Assembly: GCF_009296165.1 (NCBI RefSeq)
Contig: NZ_VUAZ01000124.1
Coordinates: 1-63,620 of the forward strand
DNA: 63,620 nt
Source: Pseudomonas kitaguniensis
GTDB taxonomy: Bacteria; Pseudomonadota; Gammaproteobacteria; Pseudomonadales; Pseudomonadaceae
Direction of reading: 5' to 3'
Part shown: positions 8,698 through 17,825 of the stretch, one piece after another
How the letters are laid out: each line of letters starts with the position of its first letter
How positions within the stretch are numbered: the stretch's first letter is position 1
The notes under the pieces: model-generated
What the model was told of the DNA's origin: nothing
Database searches by the model: none
Seen by the model: the letters and a program-made list of their open reading frames with translations, nothing else
Translations under genes and position numbers: made by a program

Positions 8698-10760
8698 TCA
8701 CACCAGGTGCAGCGCAGTCAGCAACATGTCGATGGCCTTGATGCCCACGAACGGCACCAGAAGCCCGCCCAAGCCATAGATCAGCAGGTTGCGCCGCAGC
8801 AACGCCGCCGCGCTCGCGGCCTGCACGCGCACACCGCGCAGCGCCAGCGGAATCAGCACCACGATGATCAGCGCGTTAAACACGATGGCCGACAGAATCG
8901 CGCTTTGCGGGCTCTGCAAGTGCATCACGTTGAGCACACCCAATTGCGGGTAGATCGAGGCGAACAGCGCCGGCAGAATCGCAAAGTATTTGGCCACGTC
9001 GTTGGCGATCGAAAACGTTGTCAGCGCGCCACGCGTGACCAGCAATTCCTTACCGATTTGCACCACGTCCAGCAGTTTGGTCGGGTCGCTGTCGAGGTCG
9101 ACCATGTTGGCGGCTTCGCGCGCCGCTTGCGTGCCGTCGTTCATCGCCATGCCGACGTCGGCCTGGGCCAGTGCCGGGGCGTCGTTGGCGCCGTCGCCGC
9201 ACATCGCAACCAGGCGGCCGTCGTTCTGCTCGTGGCGAATGCGCGCGAGTTTTTTCTCCGGCGTGGCTTCGGCCAACACGTCATCCACACCGGCTTCGGC
9301 AGCAATCGCGGCCGCGGTCAGCGGGTTGTCGCCGGTGACCATCACCGTGCGAATCCCGAGTTTGCGCAGCTCGGCGAAGCGCTCACGAATGCCCGGCTTG
9401 ACCACGTCTTTCAAGTGGATCGCACCGAGCAACTTGCCATCGGCGCACACCAGCAATGGGGTGCCGCCGCTCTGCGCGATTTTGTCGATTTCGCGTGAGA
9501 GCGCCGGCAGCAGGTCGCGGCGCTGTTGGCCGATAAACGCCAGCAGCGAATCGACCGCGCCTTTGCGGAACACCCGGCCCTGGTAGTCGACGCCGGACAG
9601 GCGCGTTTCGGCACTGAACGGCACCGAGGTCAGTTGCTCCACGGCAGGCTCGGCCTGCGGGTGTTGGCTGCGCAGGTATTCGACAATGGATTTACCTTCC
9701 GCCGTGTCGTCCGCCAGCGAGGCCAACAGCGCGCCTTCGGCCAACTCGCGGCCACTCACGCCCGGCGCTGCAATCACCGCTGTGCAGCGACGGTTACCGA
9801 AGGTGATGGTGCCGGTTTTGTCGAGCAGCAACACATGCACGTCGCCCGCCGCTTCCACCGCACGGCCCGACTTGGCGATCACATTGAGGCGCACCAGGCG
9901 GTCCATACCGGCAATACCGATGGCCGACAACAAGCCGCCAATGGTGGTCGGAATCAGCGTCACCAGCAGCGCGACCAGAAACACCAGCGGCAAGCTGCCA
10001 TTGGCGAAGTGGGCGAACGGCTGCAGGGTGACAACCACCAACAGGAAGATCAGGGTCAAGCCGATCAGCAGAATATCCAGCGCGACTTCGTTAGGGGTTT
10101 TCTGGCGTTTGGCGCCTTCTACCAGGGCGATCATACGGTCCAGTGTCGACTCGCCGGGGTTGGCGGTGATGCGGATCAACAACCAGTCCGAGACCAGGCG
10201 CGTGTTGCCGGTGACGGCCGAACGGTCGCCGCCGGACTCGCGGATCACCGGTGCGGATTCGCCGGTAATCGCGGCCTCGTTGACGGCCGCGATGCCTTCG
10301 ACGACCTCGCCGTCACCGGGGATCATTTCCCCGACGACCACGCGCACTACGTCACCTTTACGCAGGCTGGTGGCGGGCACGACTTTGAAGCTGCCATCGG
10401 CCTCTTTGCGGCGTGCACTGAGGCCTTCGCTGCCAGCCTTGAGGCTGTCGGCGCGGGCCTTGCCGCGACCTTCAGCCAAGGCTTCGGCAAAGTTGGCAAA
10501 CAACACGGTAAACCACAACCACACGGCAATTTGCACGGCCACAAAGGTCGGTACAGCAGTGTCGGGCACAAAGCACAGCACGGTGGTGAGGATGGCGGTC
10601 AGTTCGACCACCAGCATCACGGCGAGCGTTGCAGTTGGCGCGGGTCCAGCTTGACGAACGCCTGGCCCAGCGCCGGGCGCCACAGGGCGGAAATCGAAGT
10701 TTTTTGCGGGTCCTGGGTTTTCACCGGGGCAGCATTTTTTGCAGGCATATTCATTTTCAT
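8698..10760 (-). pseudogene. kdpB: KdpB, potassium-transporting P-type ATPase, split by a one-base deletion
   Basis: The first frame starts at ATG 10760 after GGGGG and reads about 47 residues (MKMNMPAKNAAPVKTQDPQK ... RQLQRSP), then hits TGA at 10617-10619. The second frame continues VMLVVELTAILTTVLCF to the stop at 8698. One added G near 10619-10622 (CCGGTG for CCGTG) gives 687 residues, the family length. Visible motifs are the phosphorylated Asp in DKTGT, ITGES, the hinge GDGANDAPALAQADVG and several membrane segments. It is the catalytic subunit that hydrolyses ATP to drive potassium through KdpA. As read, no intact KdpB is made unless translation restarts, so the state of this base matters for the whole locus. 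Confidence 0.9.
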
Positions 10761-10768
10761 ATCCCCCT

Positions 10769-12463
10769 TCAGAAGCCCATGCTCAAGTGTTCAGCGATGG
10801 GGCCCAGCGCCAGCGTTGGCAGGAAAGTCAGGCCGCCCACCAGCAAAATGGTCACGGTCAACAGGGTCACGAACAGCGCGCCATGGGTCGGGAAGCTGTT
10901 CTGGCCGATCGGTGCGGTCTTCTTCATCGCCAGGCTGCCGGCCAGGGCCAGCACCGGGAGGATGTAGCCAAAGCGGCCAAGCAACATCGACAGGCTCAAC
11001 ATCAGGTTGTGGAACGCGGTGTTGGCACTGAAACCGCCGAACGCCGAGCCGTTGTTGGCACTGGCCGAGGTGTAGGCATAGAGCAACTGGCTGAAGCCGT
11101 GCGGGCCAGGGTTGCTGATCGCACCCGCCGGGCCAGGCAGGCTGGCGGCAATAGCGCCGAGCACCAGCGTGCCCACCGGCATCACCAGCAACGTCACCAC
11201 GAGCAATTGCACTTCCTTGGCCTGTAGCTTTTTGCCGAGGTATTCCGGGGTGCGGCCGATCATCAAACCGGCGAGGAACACTGCGATCAACACGTTAAGC
11301 AACATGCCGTACATGCCGGCGCCGACGCCGCCGAAGATCACTTCGCCGACCATCATGTTGACCAATGCCACCATCCCGCTCAGGGGGTTGAGGCTGTCGT
11401 GCATACCGTTGACCGAGCCGTTCGATGCTGCGGTGGTGGTCACTGACCAGAGCACGGTGGCGGTGGTGCCGAAGCGCGCCTCTTTACCTTCCAGCGGTGC
11501 GGTTTGCTCGACGGCCGGGTTGTTCAGGGTCGGGTTGGGTTGGTATTCGGCCCACAGCGAGGTGGCGCCGCCGATCAGGAACAGTGCCAGCATGCAACCG
11601 AGGATAGCCCGACTCTGGCGCAGGTCTTTCACGTAGTGGCCGAAGGTAAACACCAGCGCCACCGGGATCAGAATAATCGCGCCCAGCTCAAACAGGTTGG
11701 CCCACGCAGTCGGGTTTTCGAACGGATGCGCCGAGTTGACGCCGAAGAAGCCGCCGCCATTGGTGCCCAGTTGCTTGATTGCTATCTGGCTGGCCGCAGG
11801 ACCGAGCGGGATCACCTGATCAACACCTTGCAGGGTCACCGCATTCACATAATGCGCGAAGGTTTGTGGCACGCCCTGCCACACCAGGAACAAGGCCAAC
11901 ACCAGGCACAACGGCAGCAGGCCGTAGAGGGTGGCGCGGGTCATGTCGACCCAGAAGTTGCCCAAGGTCTGGGTCGACTTGCGACCGATGCCACGGCACA
12001 AGGCGACCAGTACGGCGAGGCCCGTGGCCGCGCTGACGAAGTTCTGCACGGTCAGGCCGACCATCTGGCTGAGGTAGCTCAGGGACGCCTCACCGCTGTA
12101 GGACTGCCAGTTGGTGTTGGTCATGAAACTGATCGCGGTATTGAAGGCCAGCGTCCATTCCTGGCCGGGCAATTTCTGCGGGTTCAGTGGCAGATAGTCC
12201 TGGAACAACAGGATCGCGAACAACAGCACAAACCCTGCGAGGTTGAACACCAGCAACGCCAGCGCGTATTTCTGCCAGCTCTGTTCCTGATGTTCATCCA
12301 CGCCCGACAGGCGATAACACGCGCGCTCGACGGGGCCGAACACCGGCGTAAGCCAGGTGCGCTGACCTTCCATCACGTTGTAGTAGAACCGCCCCAGAAA
12401 CGGTGCCGGCACCAGCACCACGGCAAAGAAGGCGATGATCAGCCAATAGTCATAACTGTGCAT
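10769..12463 (-). CDS. kdpA: KdpA, potassium-binding and channel-like subunit
   Basis: A 564-residue polytopic inner-membrane protein with about ten hydrophobic segments. The selectivity-filter-like loops are visible: SFMTNTNWQSYSGE, KQLGTNGGGFFGVNSAHPFENP, GEVIFGGVGAGMYGML and SASANNGSAFGGF. It forms the potassium path of the KdpFABC pump. It begins 10 bases after kdpF and stops 8 bases before kdpB. No frame problem was seen. Confidence 0.96.
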   Translation of the reverse strand: MHSYDYWLIIAFFAVVLVPAPFLGRFYYNVMEGQRTWLTPVFGPVERACYRLSGVDEHQEQSWQKYALALLVFNLAGFVLLFAILLFQDYLPLNPQKLPGQEWTLAFNTAISFMTNTNWQSYSGEASLSYLSQMVGLTVQNFVSAATGLAVLVALCRGIGRKSTQTLGNFWVDMTRATLYGLLPLCLVLALFLVWQGVPQTFAHYVNAVTLQGVDQVIPLGPAASQIAIKQLGTNGGGFFGVNSAHPFENPTAWANLFELGAIILIPVALVFTFGHYVKDLRQSRAILGCMLALFLIGGATSLWAEYQPNPTLNNPAVEQTAPLEGKEARFGTTATVLWSVTTTAASNGSVNGMHDSLNPLSGMVALVNMMVGEVIFGGVGAGMYGMLLNVLIAVFLAGLMIGRTPEYLGKKLQAKEVQLLVVTLLVMPVGTLVLGAIAASLPGPAGAISNPGPHGFSQLLYAYTSASANNGSAFGGFSANTAFHNLMLSLSMLLGRFGYILPVLALAGSLAMKKTAPIGQNSFPTHGALFVTLLTVTILLVGGLTFLPTLALGPIAEHLSMGF

Positions 12464-12472
12464 AGCCTGCTC

Positions 12473-12562
12473 CTAGTTCCGATCCGCGCGTAACAGCGCA
12501 ACCAGCAGATAAATGAACAGCGCCACGGCCAATAGCAGTGACACCCCGTCCAGAACGCTCAT
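12473..12562 (-). CDS. kdpF: KdpF, small stabilising subunit of the Kdp pump
   Basis: A 29-residue protein (MSVLDGVSLLLAVALFIYLL then VALLRADRN) consisting of one membrane helix with a basic tail, matching KdpF in length and pattern. It is first in the operon, 10 bases before kdpA. It is too short for ordinary ORF calling. Confidence 0.9.
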   Translation of the reverse strand: MSVLDGVSLLLAVALFIYLLVALLRADRN

Positions 12563-12618
12563 GGAAGTTTCCCCGTTTTGCGGCGGTTGCCGCGTGTGGG
12601 TCAATTGTCGGCAGGAGT

Positions 12619-12671
12619 GGTGTAAAGGAACGAGAGCGAGGGTGTGGGTGGGGCGTAAAGACGGCGTAAAG
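12619..12671. promoter_or_regulatory. Phased direct repeats upstream of kdpF, candidate KdpE operator
   Basis: The 9-mer GGYGTAAAG occurs three times, at 12619-12627, 12652-12660 and 12663-12671. The offsets are 33 and 11 bases, close to whole helical turns. They lie about 57-110 bases upstream of the kdpF start, where an OmpR-type activator would bind. Assignment to KdpE is inference from position. Confidence 0.45.
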
Positions 12672-12717
12672 AGTGGGTTTATGCCGGGTTTACAGTTGGG
12701 TTTGTGGTGGCTGGGTG

Positions 12718-12808
12718 GGCCTCATCGGGAGCAAGCCCCCTCCCACATGATGATCAGTGCTGGTCATAACAACCCAGTCACATCTGGGAGGGGGCTTGCT
12801 CCCGATGG
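12718..12808 (+). repeat. REP element pair, variant sequence
   Basis: Inverted copies of a variant REP ('gggagcaagccccctccc' and its complement). This lies in the 412-base gap between the divergent kdpF and ethanolamine permease genes. The rest of the gap holds the candidate kdp operator, and no other gene was seen in it. A REP between divergent genes is less usual than between convergent ones. Confidence 0.75.
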
Positions 12809-12974
12809 CGCCAGTCAAGGCACCCTCGCACTTATCTGGTGCGCCTTCAGCGACGTTCAAACGCCAAACCATTCCCCAAACGACACCCGTGCGGCTTTAC
12901 GACAATGATTCTCAGGCTGGCATGGCCGCTGCAACACCTTGAATCATTCCGAACCGTTCAGGGAGAGCAACACA

Positions 12975-14339
12975 ATGAACACACAACTCAAACCTACCTT
13001 GGGCACCCTGCATTTGTGGGGCATTGCTGTAGGGCTGGTGATTTCCGGCGAGTACTTTGGCTGGAGCTACGGCTGGGGCGTCGCCGGTACGCTGGGCTTT
13101 TTGGTGACCTCGTTGATGGTCGCCGCGATGTACACCTGCTTTATATTCAGTTTCACCGAACTGACAACTGCGATTCCCCATGCCGGCGGACCCTTTGCCT
13201 ACAGCCGCCGCGCCTTTGGCGAGAAAGGCGGTTTGATCGCCGGGCTGGCCACCTTGATCGAATTTGTATTCGCCCCGCCGGCGATCGCCTTGGCCATCGG
13301 CGCTTACCTCAACGTGCAGTTTCCGGCACTCGACCCGAAACACGCGGCCGTCGGTGCCTACATCGTGTTTATGGGCCTGAATATTCTTGGGGTAAAACTC
13401 GCGGCCACTTTCGAACTGGTGGTGTGCGTACTCGCCGTCGCCGAACTGCTGGTGTTTATGGGCGTGGTCGCGCCAGCGTTCAGCTTCAGCAACTTTGCCA
13501 TGAATGGCTGGGCCGGTTCCGACACCTTTGGCGCGCCGGCGATTGCCGGGATGTTCGCCGCGATTCCGTTTGCCATCTGGTTCTTCCTCGCCATTGAAGG
13601 CGCCGCCATGGCCGCCGAAGAAGCCAAAGACCCCAAGCGCACGATTCCAAAAGCCTACATCAGCGGCATCCTGACCCTGGTAGTGCTGGCCATGGGGGTG
13701 ATGTTTTTTGCCGGCGGCGTGGGCGACTGGCGCACCCTGTCGAACATCAACGACCCGTTGCCGCAAGCGATGAAAACCGTCGTGGGTGACAGCTCCGGCT
13801 GGCTGCACATGTTGGTGTGGATCGGCCTGTTCGGGCTGGTGGCGAGCTTCCACGGGATCATCCTGGGCTACTCGCGCCAGTTCTTCGCCCTCGCGCGCGC
13901 CGGTTACCTGCCGGCTTTCCTGGCCAAACTGTCGCGTTTTCAAACACCGCACCGGGCAATCATCGCCGGTGGCGTGGTCGGCATCGCGGCCATCTACAGC
14001 GACGGCCTGATCAACCTGGGCGGTATGACGTTGACCGCTGCGATGATCACCATGGCGGTGTTCGGCGCCATCGTGATGTACATCATGAGCATGCTCAGCC
14101 TGTTTAAACTGCGCAAGACCGAACCGCTGCTGGAACGTACCTTTCGTGCGCCGGGCTACCCGATCGTGCCAGGCATCGCGCTGGTGTTGGCGGTGGTGTG
14201 CCTGGTGGCCATGGCCTGGTTCAACGCGCTGATCGGGCTGATCTTCCTGGGCTTTATGGCAGTGGGGTTCATCTACTTCCAGTTGACCGCGCAAGACCGC
14301 GCCGACGCACCGGCGGATGCGATGTTGACCGGGCAATAA
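12975..14339 (+). CDS. eat: Ethanolamine permease (APC superfamily)
   Basis: A 454-residue polytopic protein with about twelve membrane segments. The start is ATG 12975 with GGGAG nine bases upstream. The N-terminal 'LWGIAVGLVISGEYFGWSYG', the 'PHAGGPFAYSRRAFGEKGG' loop and 'EGAAMAAEEAKDPKRTIPKA' are characteristic of Eat/EutP-type ethanolamine transporters, which import ethanolamine by proton coupling. No ethanolamine ammonia-lyase genes lie nearby, so catabolism must be encoded elsewhere. It is followed by a hairpin and a small membrane protein gene. Confidence 0.88.
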   Translation: MNTQLKPTLGTLHLWGIAVGLVISGEYFGWSYGWGVAGTLGFLVTSLMVAAMYTCFIFSFTELTTAIPHAGGPFAYSRRAFGEKGGLIAGLATLIEFVFAPPAIALAIGAYLNVQFPALDPKHAAVGAYIVFMGLNILGVKLAATFELVVCVLAVAELLVFMGVVAPAFSFSNFAMNGWAGSDTFGAPAIAGMFAAIPFAIWFFLAIEGAAMAAEEAKDPKRTIPKAYISGILTLVVLAMGVMFFAGGVGDWRTLSNINDPLPQAMKTVVGDSSGWLHMLVWIGLFGLVASFHGIILGYSRQFFALARAGYLPAFLAKLSRFQTPHRAIIAGGVVGIAAIYSDGLINLGGMTLTAAMITMAVFGAIVMYIMSMLSLFKLRKTEPLLERTFRAPGYPIVPGIALVLAVVCLVAMAWFNALIGLIFLGFMAVGFIYFQLTAQDRADAPADAMLTGQ

Positions 14340-14405
14340 GCGTATCGGGGCAGAACGGAGCTACACTGAACTACTCATAAAGCCCGTTGCTCAAAGCAGC
14401 AATGA

Positions 14406-14429
14406 CCGTGGGAAATTCTCCCACGGTTT
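14406..14429 (+). terminator. Hairpin after eat
   Basis: Perfect 8-base arms (CCGTGGGA / TCCCACGG) with a 5-base loop, followed by only TTT. A weak terminator or attenuator between eat and the next small gene on the same strand. Confidence 0.55.
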
Positions 14430-14449
14430 GCTGCTCCAAGGAGAGCCCT

Positions 14450-14617
14450 ATGCCGTGGTATGCCTGGTTGATTTTAGTGGTCGCGATCGGTTCGATTGTC
14501 GGTGGCCTGTTAATGCTGCGCGACAGCGCCAACAAGGTTGAACTGACCGATGAGCAGCGCAAGCGTGTGGCCGAGCGCAATGCTCAGGCCGACGCCAACG
14601 ACGCGCAAAACCGCTAG
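14450..14617 (+). CDS. Small membrane protein, DUF2897 type
   Basis: A 55-residue protein. AAGGAG lies eight bases before ATG 14450. It has one N-terminal membrane helix (WYAWLILVVAIGSIVGGLLML), then a charged helical tail (ELTDEQRKRVAERNAQ). Length and pattern match the small DUF2897 proteins of Pseudomonas. Function unknown. It is on the same strand as eat, 110 bases downstream and after a hairpin, so it may have its own promoter. Confidence 0.7.
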   Translation: MPWYAWLILVVAIGSIVGGLLMLRDSANKVELTDEQRKRVAERNAQADANDAQNR

Positions 14618-15472
14618 TTACGCTGACTCCCATTCCGCCTTGGCAATCTGCAAGCCGTGCTGCCCGTTGTAGGCAGCACGCTCAGGCGAGCTCCAGCCCT
14701 GCAGTAACTCACCCTCCAACCGATAAATCTCGACACCGAGCGGACGACACACCGTCAGCGGGTCTTGCGCGTCCGGCCCCCACATCGGCAGCGACAAATC
14801 CCCACCAGGGCACGTCGACAGCGCGCAGAGCAGATCAATCTCGGCAAAAAATTCCAGGTAGTCGCCCTTCTGCGCCGGGCAAGCTTTCATGAAGTACATG
14901 TCGTCATGATTCAGGCCGGTGCATTGGAAGATGTTCAGCACGTCATGCACATCGAATTCGGTCAGGCCATGCGGCAGCACCGCCCGAGTCAAGTTTGAAT
15001 GGCAATGGTGATGGAAGTCTTCGCCAGTCAGCATGCGGTTTACATAGGGGTCGCAGCGCGTGCCGAGCAAATCGTGCAAGCGCCCGCCGTGCTCATCGAT
15101 ACCGTACCCCGACAGGCTGTCATCGGTAATCGTCACCAAAGGCCGCAAAAACGGCAGGTTCGACCACAACCGGTCGTGGGTGCTGACATGCGCGCCTTGC
15201 AACTGCCGCGTGCGCGCCGCCCATAGCCGCTCGCGCGGGTCATTCGCGTTCCACACGTTGAAGTCACCCACCTGCGGGCCCACCGGGGTAGTGACGCGGA
15301 ACACATGCCCGGCCGGCACCTTCCACGCCCTGCCCGTGCGAATCGGCACTTCAAACTGTTCGATCAACGTGCGTTTATCGGCGTGGTCACGAATGCGCTC
15401 ATAGAACGCCGTGTCTACCTGCAGCGCTGAACCTTTGCTGACTTGGTAAGCGGCCGGATAGTCTTTATACAT
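14618..15472 (-). CDS. DUF1989 family protein (urea carboxylase-associated type)
   Basis: A 284-residue soluble protein. Family marks are RTGRAWKVPAGHVFRV, PVGPQVGDFNVWN, TDDSLSGYGIDEHGG, a His/Cys cluster in EDFHHHCHSNL, and CPGGDLSLP near the end, consistent with a metal site. DUF1989 members often sit near urea amidolyase or transporter genes, but none is adjacent here; the nearest amine-related gene is the ethanolamine permease. The exact role is unknown. It converges with the DUF2897 gene with no gap. Confidence 0.75.
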   Translation of the reverse strand: MYKDYPAAYQVSKGSALQVDTAFYERIRDHADKRTLIEQFEVPIRTGRAWKVPAGHVFRVTTPVGPQVGDFNVWNANDPRERLWAARTRQLQGAHVSTHDRLWSNLPFLRPLVTITDDSLSGYGIDEHGGRLHDLLGTRCDPYVNRMLTGEDFHHHCHSNLTRAVLPHGLTEFDVHDVLNIFQCTGLNHDDMYFMKACPAQKGDYLEFFAEIDLLCALSTCPGGDLSLPMWGPDAQDPLTVCRPLGVEIYRLEGELLQGWSSPERAAYNGQHGLQIAKAEWESA

Positions 15473-15619
15473 GGTGCGAATCCTCGATCAGGGTTAGGTA
15501 AACAGCGCCAAGGACAGGCGCTCCGAATCGTTCAGGTACAGGCTCATGGCCGCGTGATTGTTGAATCAATTTTCACTGAAAACCGTAATCAGTTTTCGTG
15601 CCAACGTCTCGGGTTTCAG

Positions 15620-15650
15620 AAAAACAAAAGGCCGGTCAACGACCGGCCTT
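15620..15650 (-). terminator. Rho-independent terminator of the comEA-like gene
   Basis: Ten-base arms (AAGGCCGGTC / GACCGGCCTT) around a 3-base loop, followed on the minus strand by TTTTGTTTTT. It lies 20 bases after the comEA stop. Confidence 0.85.
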
Positions 15651-15669
15651 CTGGGCTAACTTCACATCC

Positions 15670-16002
15670 TCAATTAATAATCAGCCTGTCGCGATTTTTC
15701 TCCAGCAGCGCTTTGCCGATGCCCTTTACTTCCAACAACTCATCCACCGCCGTGAACGGGCCATTGCTCTCCCGGTAGGCGATGATCGCCTTGGCTTTTG
15801 CGGCGCCGATACCGAAGAGGTCACGGCGCAAGACGTCGGCGTCGGCGGCGTTGAGGTTGACCTTGGTAAACTGCTCGATCTTGTTCATTTGAGCAGTGAT
15901 AGGTGTTGGCGCTTCCGGCTTGATGGCCGGGGCTGCGTTAGCGGCGACGGAGAGCGTGGTGAGCAAGGCGAACATTAGCGAGGACAAGTAAGTGTTTTGC
16001 AT
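15670..16002 (-). CDS. ComEA-like helix-hairpin-helix DNA-binding protein
   Basis: A 110-residue protein with a signal peptide (MQNTYLSSLMFALLTTLSVA, cleavage near ANA-AP) and a C-terminal ComEA domain: VNLNAADADVLRRDLFGIGAAKA, then ELLEVKGIGKALLEKNRDRL, two helix-hairpin-helix motifs. It is periplasmic and probably binds DNA non-specifically during uptake. In Pseudomonas a comEA-like gene usually sits just after wbpM; here a secreted-protein gene lies between them. Confidence 0.88.
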   Translation of the reverse strand: MQNTYLSSLMFALLTTLSVAANAAPAIKPEAPTPITAQMNKIEQFTKVNLNAADADVLRRDLFGIGAAKAKAIIAYRESNGPFTAVDELLEVKGIGKALLEKNRDRLIIN

Positions 16003-16025
16003 TGGTGACGCTCCATGACATCGTT

Positions 16026-16050
16026 AAAAGAAAGCAGCTTTCCGAAGCTG
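16026..16050 (-). terminator. Terminator of the secreted repeat-protein gene
   Basis: Seven-base arms (GCAGCTT / AAGCTGC) with a 4-base loop, followed on the minus strand by TTTCTTTT. It sits between the secreted-protein gene and comEA. Confidence 0.7.
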
Positions 16051-16207
16051 CCTCTCAAATCTAGGCAATTTCATGGATTAGTCAAAAACAGCTAAGTTAC
16101 AAAACATGAGTTCAATACTTTAAACACTTAATCATAAACACGTCACACGCTGTCATCTTATCCGCCATGAACAATGCGTTCATTAAGCGGATAAGACGCG
16201 TGGCTGA

Positions 16208-17644
16208 TTACTGTGGCGCTACATCAATGCCTTTGGCTTTAAGCTGGCGGGTTAAATAGATCACTGCGGCTTTAAGTTGATAAAGCTCTTCGCGGTCAGA
16301 CACCGAGAGGTAACCATCAGGATTGACCGCCACGGCATCCGGGTTAGTCTTTTGAATATCCTGGGCCAAGTTACCTGTTTCGTTACTGGCAATCTTCTGC
16401 CGTTTCTCGGTGACTACACCTTTTGCGTCGGTTTCTTTCCACACGATATAGCGGTCAGACACATAGATCTTGTTGGCCAGGACACGCTGCATGCTTTTGG
16501 CGTAATCCACTTCACCGTGCACCTCTTGCAGCTTGCTATCGGTTGGGGTCATGACGCGGCCAGCCTGCACATCGCCCACAAAATAACCGGAGTAGTTACT
16601 CTTGCCGCCGACTGCGTTGGCATAAACACCATAGTTGGCGTCGTTTCGACCGTCGACCATCGCACGGTAGCCCGTCGCTTGTTTGCCATCGGTTGCGAGC
16701 ACCGTCGAACTGGCACCGCGCACGTCATCGGAGCCAGTCACTGCGTTACTTACCCGCGCATCGATAGCCGTCACCCGCGCGGCGCCTGTTGAAGCCGCGT
16801 TCGGCTCAATGCGTGACTCACTGACTACCAGCGGCGCGGTGCGCGAACCACCCCCCGAGACGAAGTCAGACGTGACGACGCCCATTGCCCCATTGGCGCG
16901 CTCGAAGGTGTTTGATACAGGCGAGTTATTTGTCGCGTCAGTCAGCGAGTCCACGGCTTTGGCTGCGTTGGCTGCCGAGAATGCCCTCAGTGCCGAGTCG
17001 CGCCCCCTGGAGTCGGCGAGGATCGAATAGCCCCAATCGCCGGACTTTTTCAGGCCGGCAACCGACGCATTATCAATGCTCACCGCGCCTTTCGCATAAC
17101 CCAGCACGCCATAGCCAGGTCCGGCACCGTTCAAGCGCTCACCATAAACGCCGGAGCCGTCAGTTGACTCGTTTTTGCCATAAACACCATGGCCGTCGCC
17201 CGTCAGGATTTTGTAACCGGTGACGCCACTGCCGGTGCCTGTACCGCGCATCAGGCCATAAACGCCCGACCCGTCACCATTTTCCCAACGAGTCCCAATC
17301 ACGCCGTTACCGGGGCCGGTAGCACGTCGGTTGCCGACGATCGCATCCGCCGTAGTCGTCCTGGTCGTTGCACCGCCTATCGCGCCACCACCTGCCCCAC
17401 CGTCACCTTCGTCCAACGCGTGAAAACCGTAGCCGGACGCAAGCGGGCCAATCGCATTGTGGTACGCAAACACCGCATCAGATACGCCGTGCGTATCCTT
17501 GACCACGCGCAAGGAACTTGGCTTGTCCACAGCGTCATCGGTGACGATATTTACATGGTGGTCGGTAACTTCAGGGATAGCGTCGGCAACTACCACGGAA
17601 GGAACGGCACCCAACAACAACGCAACGGCCCAATTTTTCATCAA
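16208..17644 (-). CDS. Secreted glycine-rich repeat protein, tail-fibre/S74-like, unknown function
   Basis: A 478-residue protein with a signal peptide (MMKNWAVALLLGAVPSVVVA, then DAIPE). Residues about 90-180 hold a repeated pattern ending in GVYG, GVIG or GVTG (GNGVIGTRW, GSGVYGLMR, GSGVTGYKI, GHGVYGKNE, GSGVYGERL, GYGVLGYAK). This looks like a beta-helical or collagen-like stack as in phage tail fibres. The C-terminal third (SKLQEVHGEVDYAKSMQRV ... PDGYLSVSDREELYQLKAAV) resembles the end of fibre proteins with an intramolecular chaperone and has a short helical tail. No catalytic motif was seen. It lies between wbpM and comEA with its own terminators on both sides, so it is probably a separate unit. 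Export plus repeats suggest a surface or periplasmic fibre. Confidence 0.6.
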   Translation of the reverse strand: MMKNWAVALLLGAVPSVVVADAIPEVTDHHVNIVTDDAVDKPSSLRVVKDTHGVSDAVFAYHNAIGPLASGYGFHALDEGDGGAGGGAIGGATTRTTTADAIVGNRRATGPGNGVIGTRWENGDGSGVYGLMRGTGTGSGVTGYKILTGDGHGVYGKNESTDGSGVYGERLNGAGPGYGVLGYAKGAVSIDNASVAGLKKSGDWGYSILADSRGRDSALRAFSAANAAKAVDSLTDATNNSPVSNTFERANGAMGVVTSDFVSGGGSRTAPLVVSESRIEPNAASTGAARVTAIDARVSNAVTGSDDVRGASSTVLATDGKQATGYRAMVDGRNDANYGVYANAVGGKSNYSGYFVGDVQAGRVMTPTDSKLQEVHGEVDYAKSMQRVLANKIYVSDRYIVWKETDAKGVVTEKRQKIASNETGNLAQDIQKTNPDAVAVNPDGYLSVSDREELYQLKAAVIYLTRQLKAKGIDVAPQ

Positions 17645-17750
17645 TGATTTCCTTCAAAGTCGATTGTTCAATCATACCCGAACACGATTTGGCGAAGCTT
17701 TTACGGCCGGTATTTTTACGAAATTCGATTCAACAGCGCGTTTTGCGTCA

Positions 17751-17786
17751 AAAAAAAAGGCCGATCAATGTCGGCCTTTTTTTTCA
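17751..17786. terminator. Bidirectional-looking terminator after wbpM
   Basis: GGCCGA / TCGGCC arms flanked by nine A on one side and eight T on the other, which can end transcription in both directions. It separates the end of the O-antigen cluster from the secreted-protein gene. Confidence 0.9.
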
Positions 17787-17825
17787 CATCAACGTTCTAA
17801 TAGACGTTGATTAGTACAGACGCAT

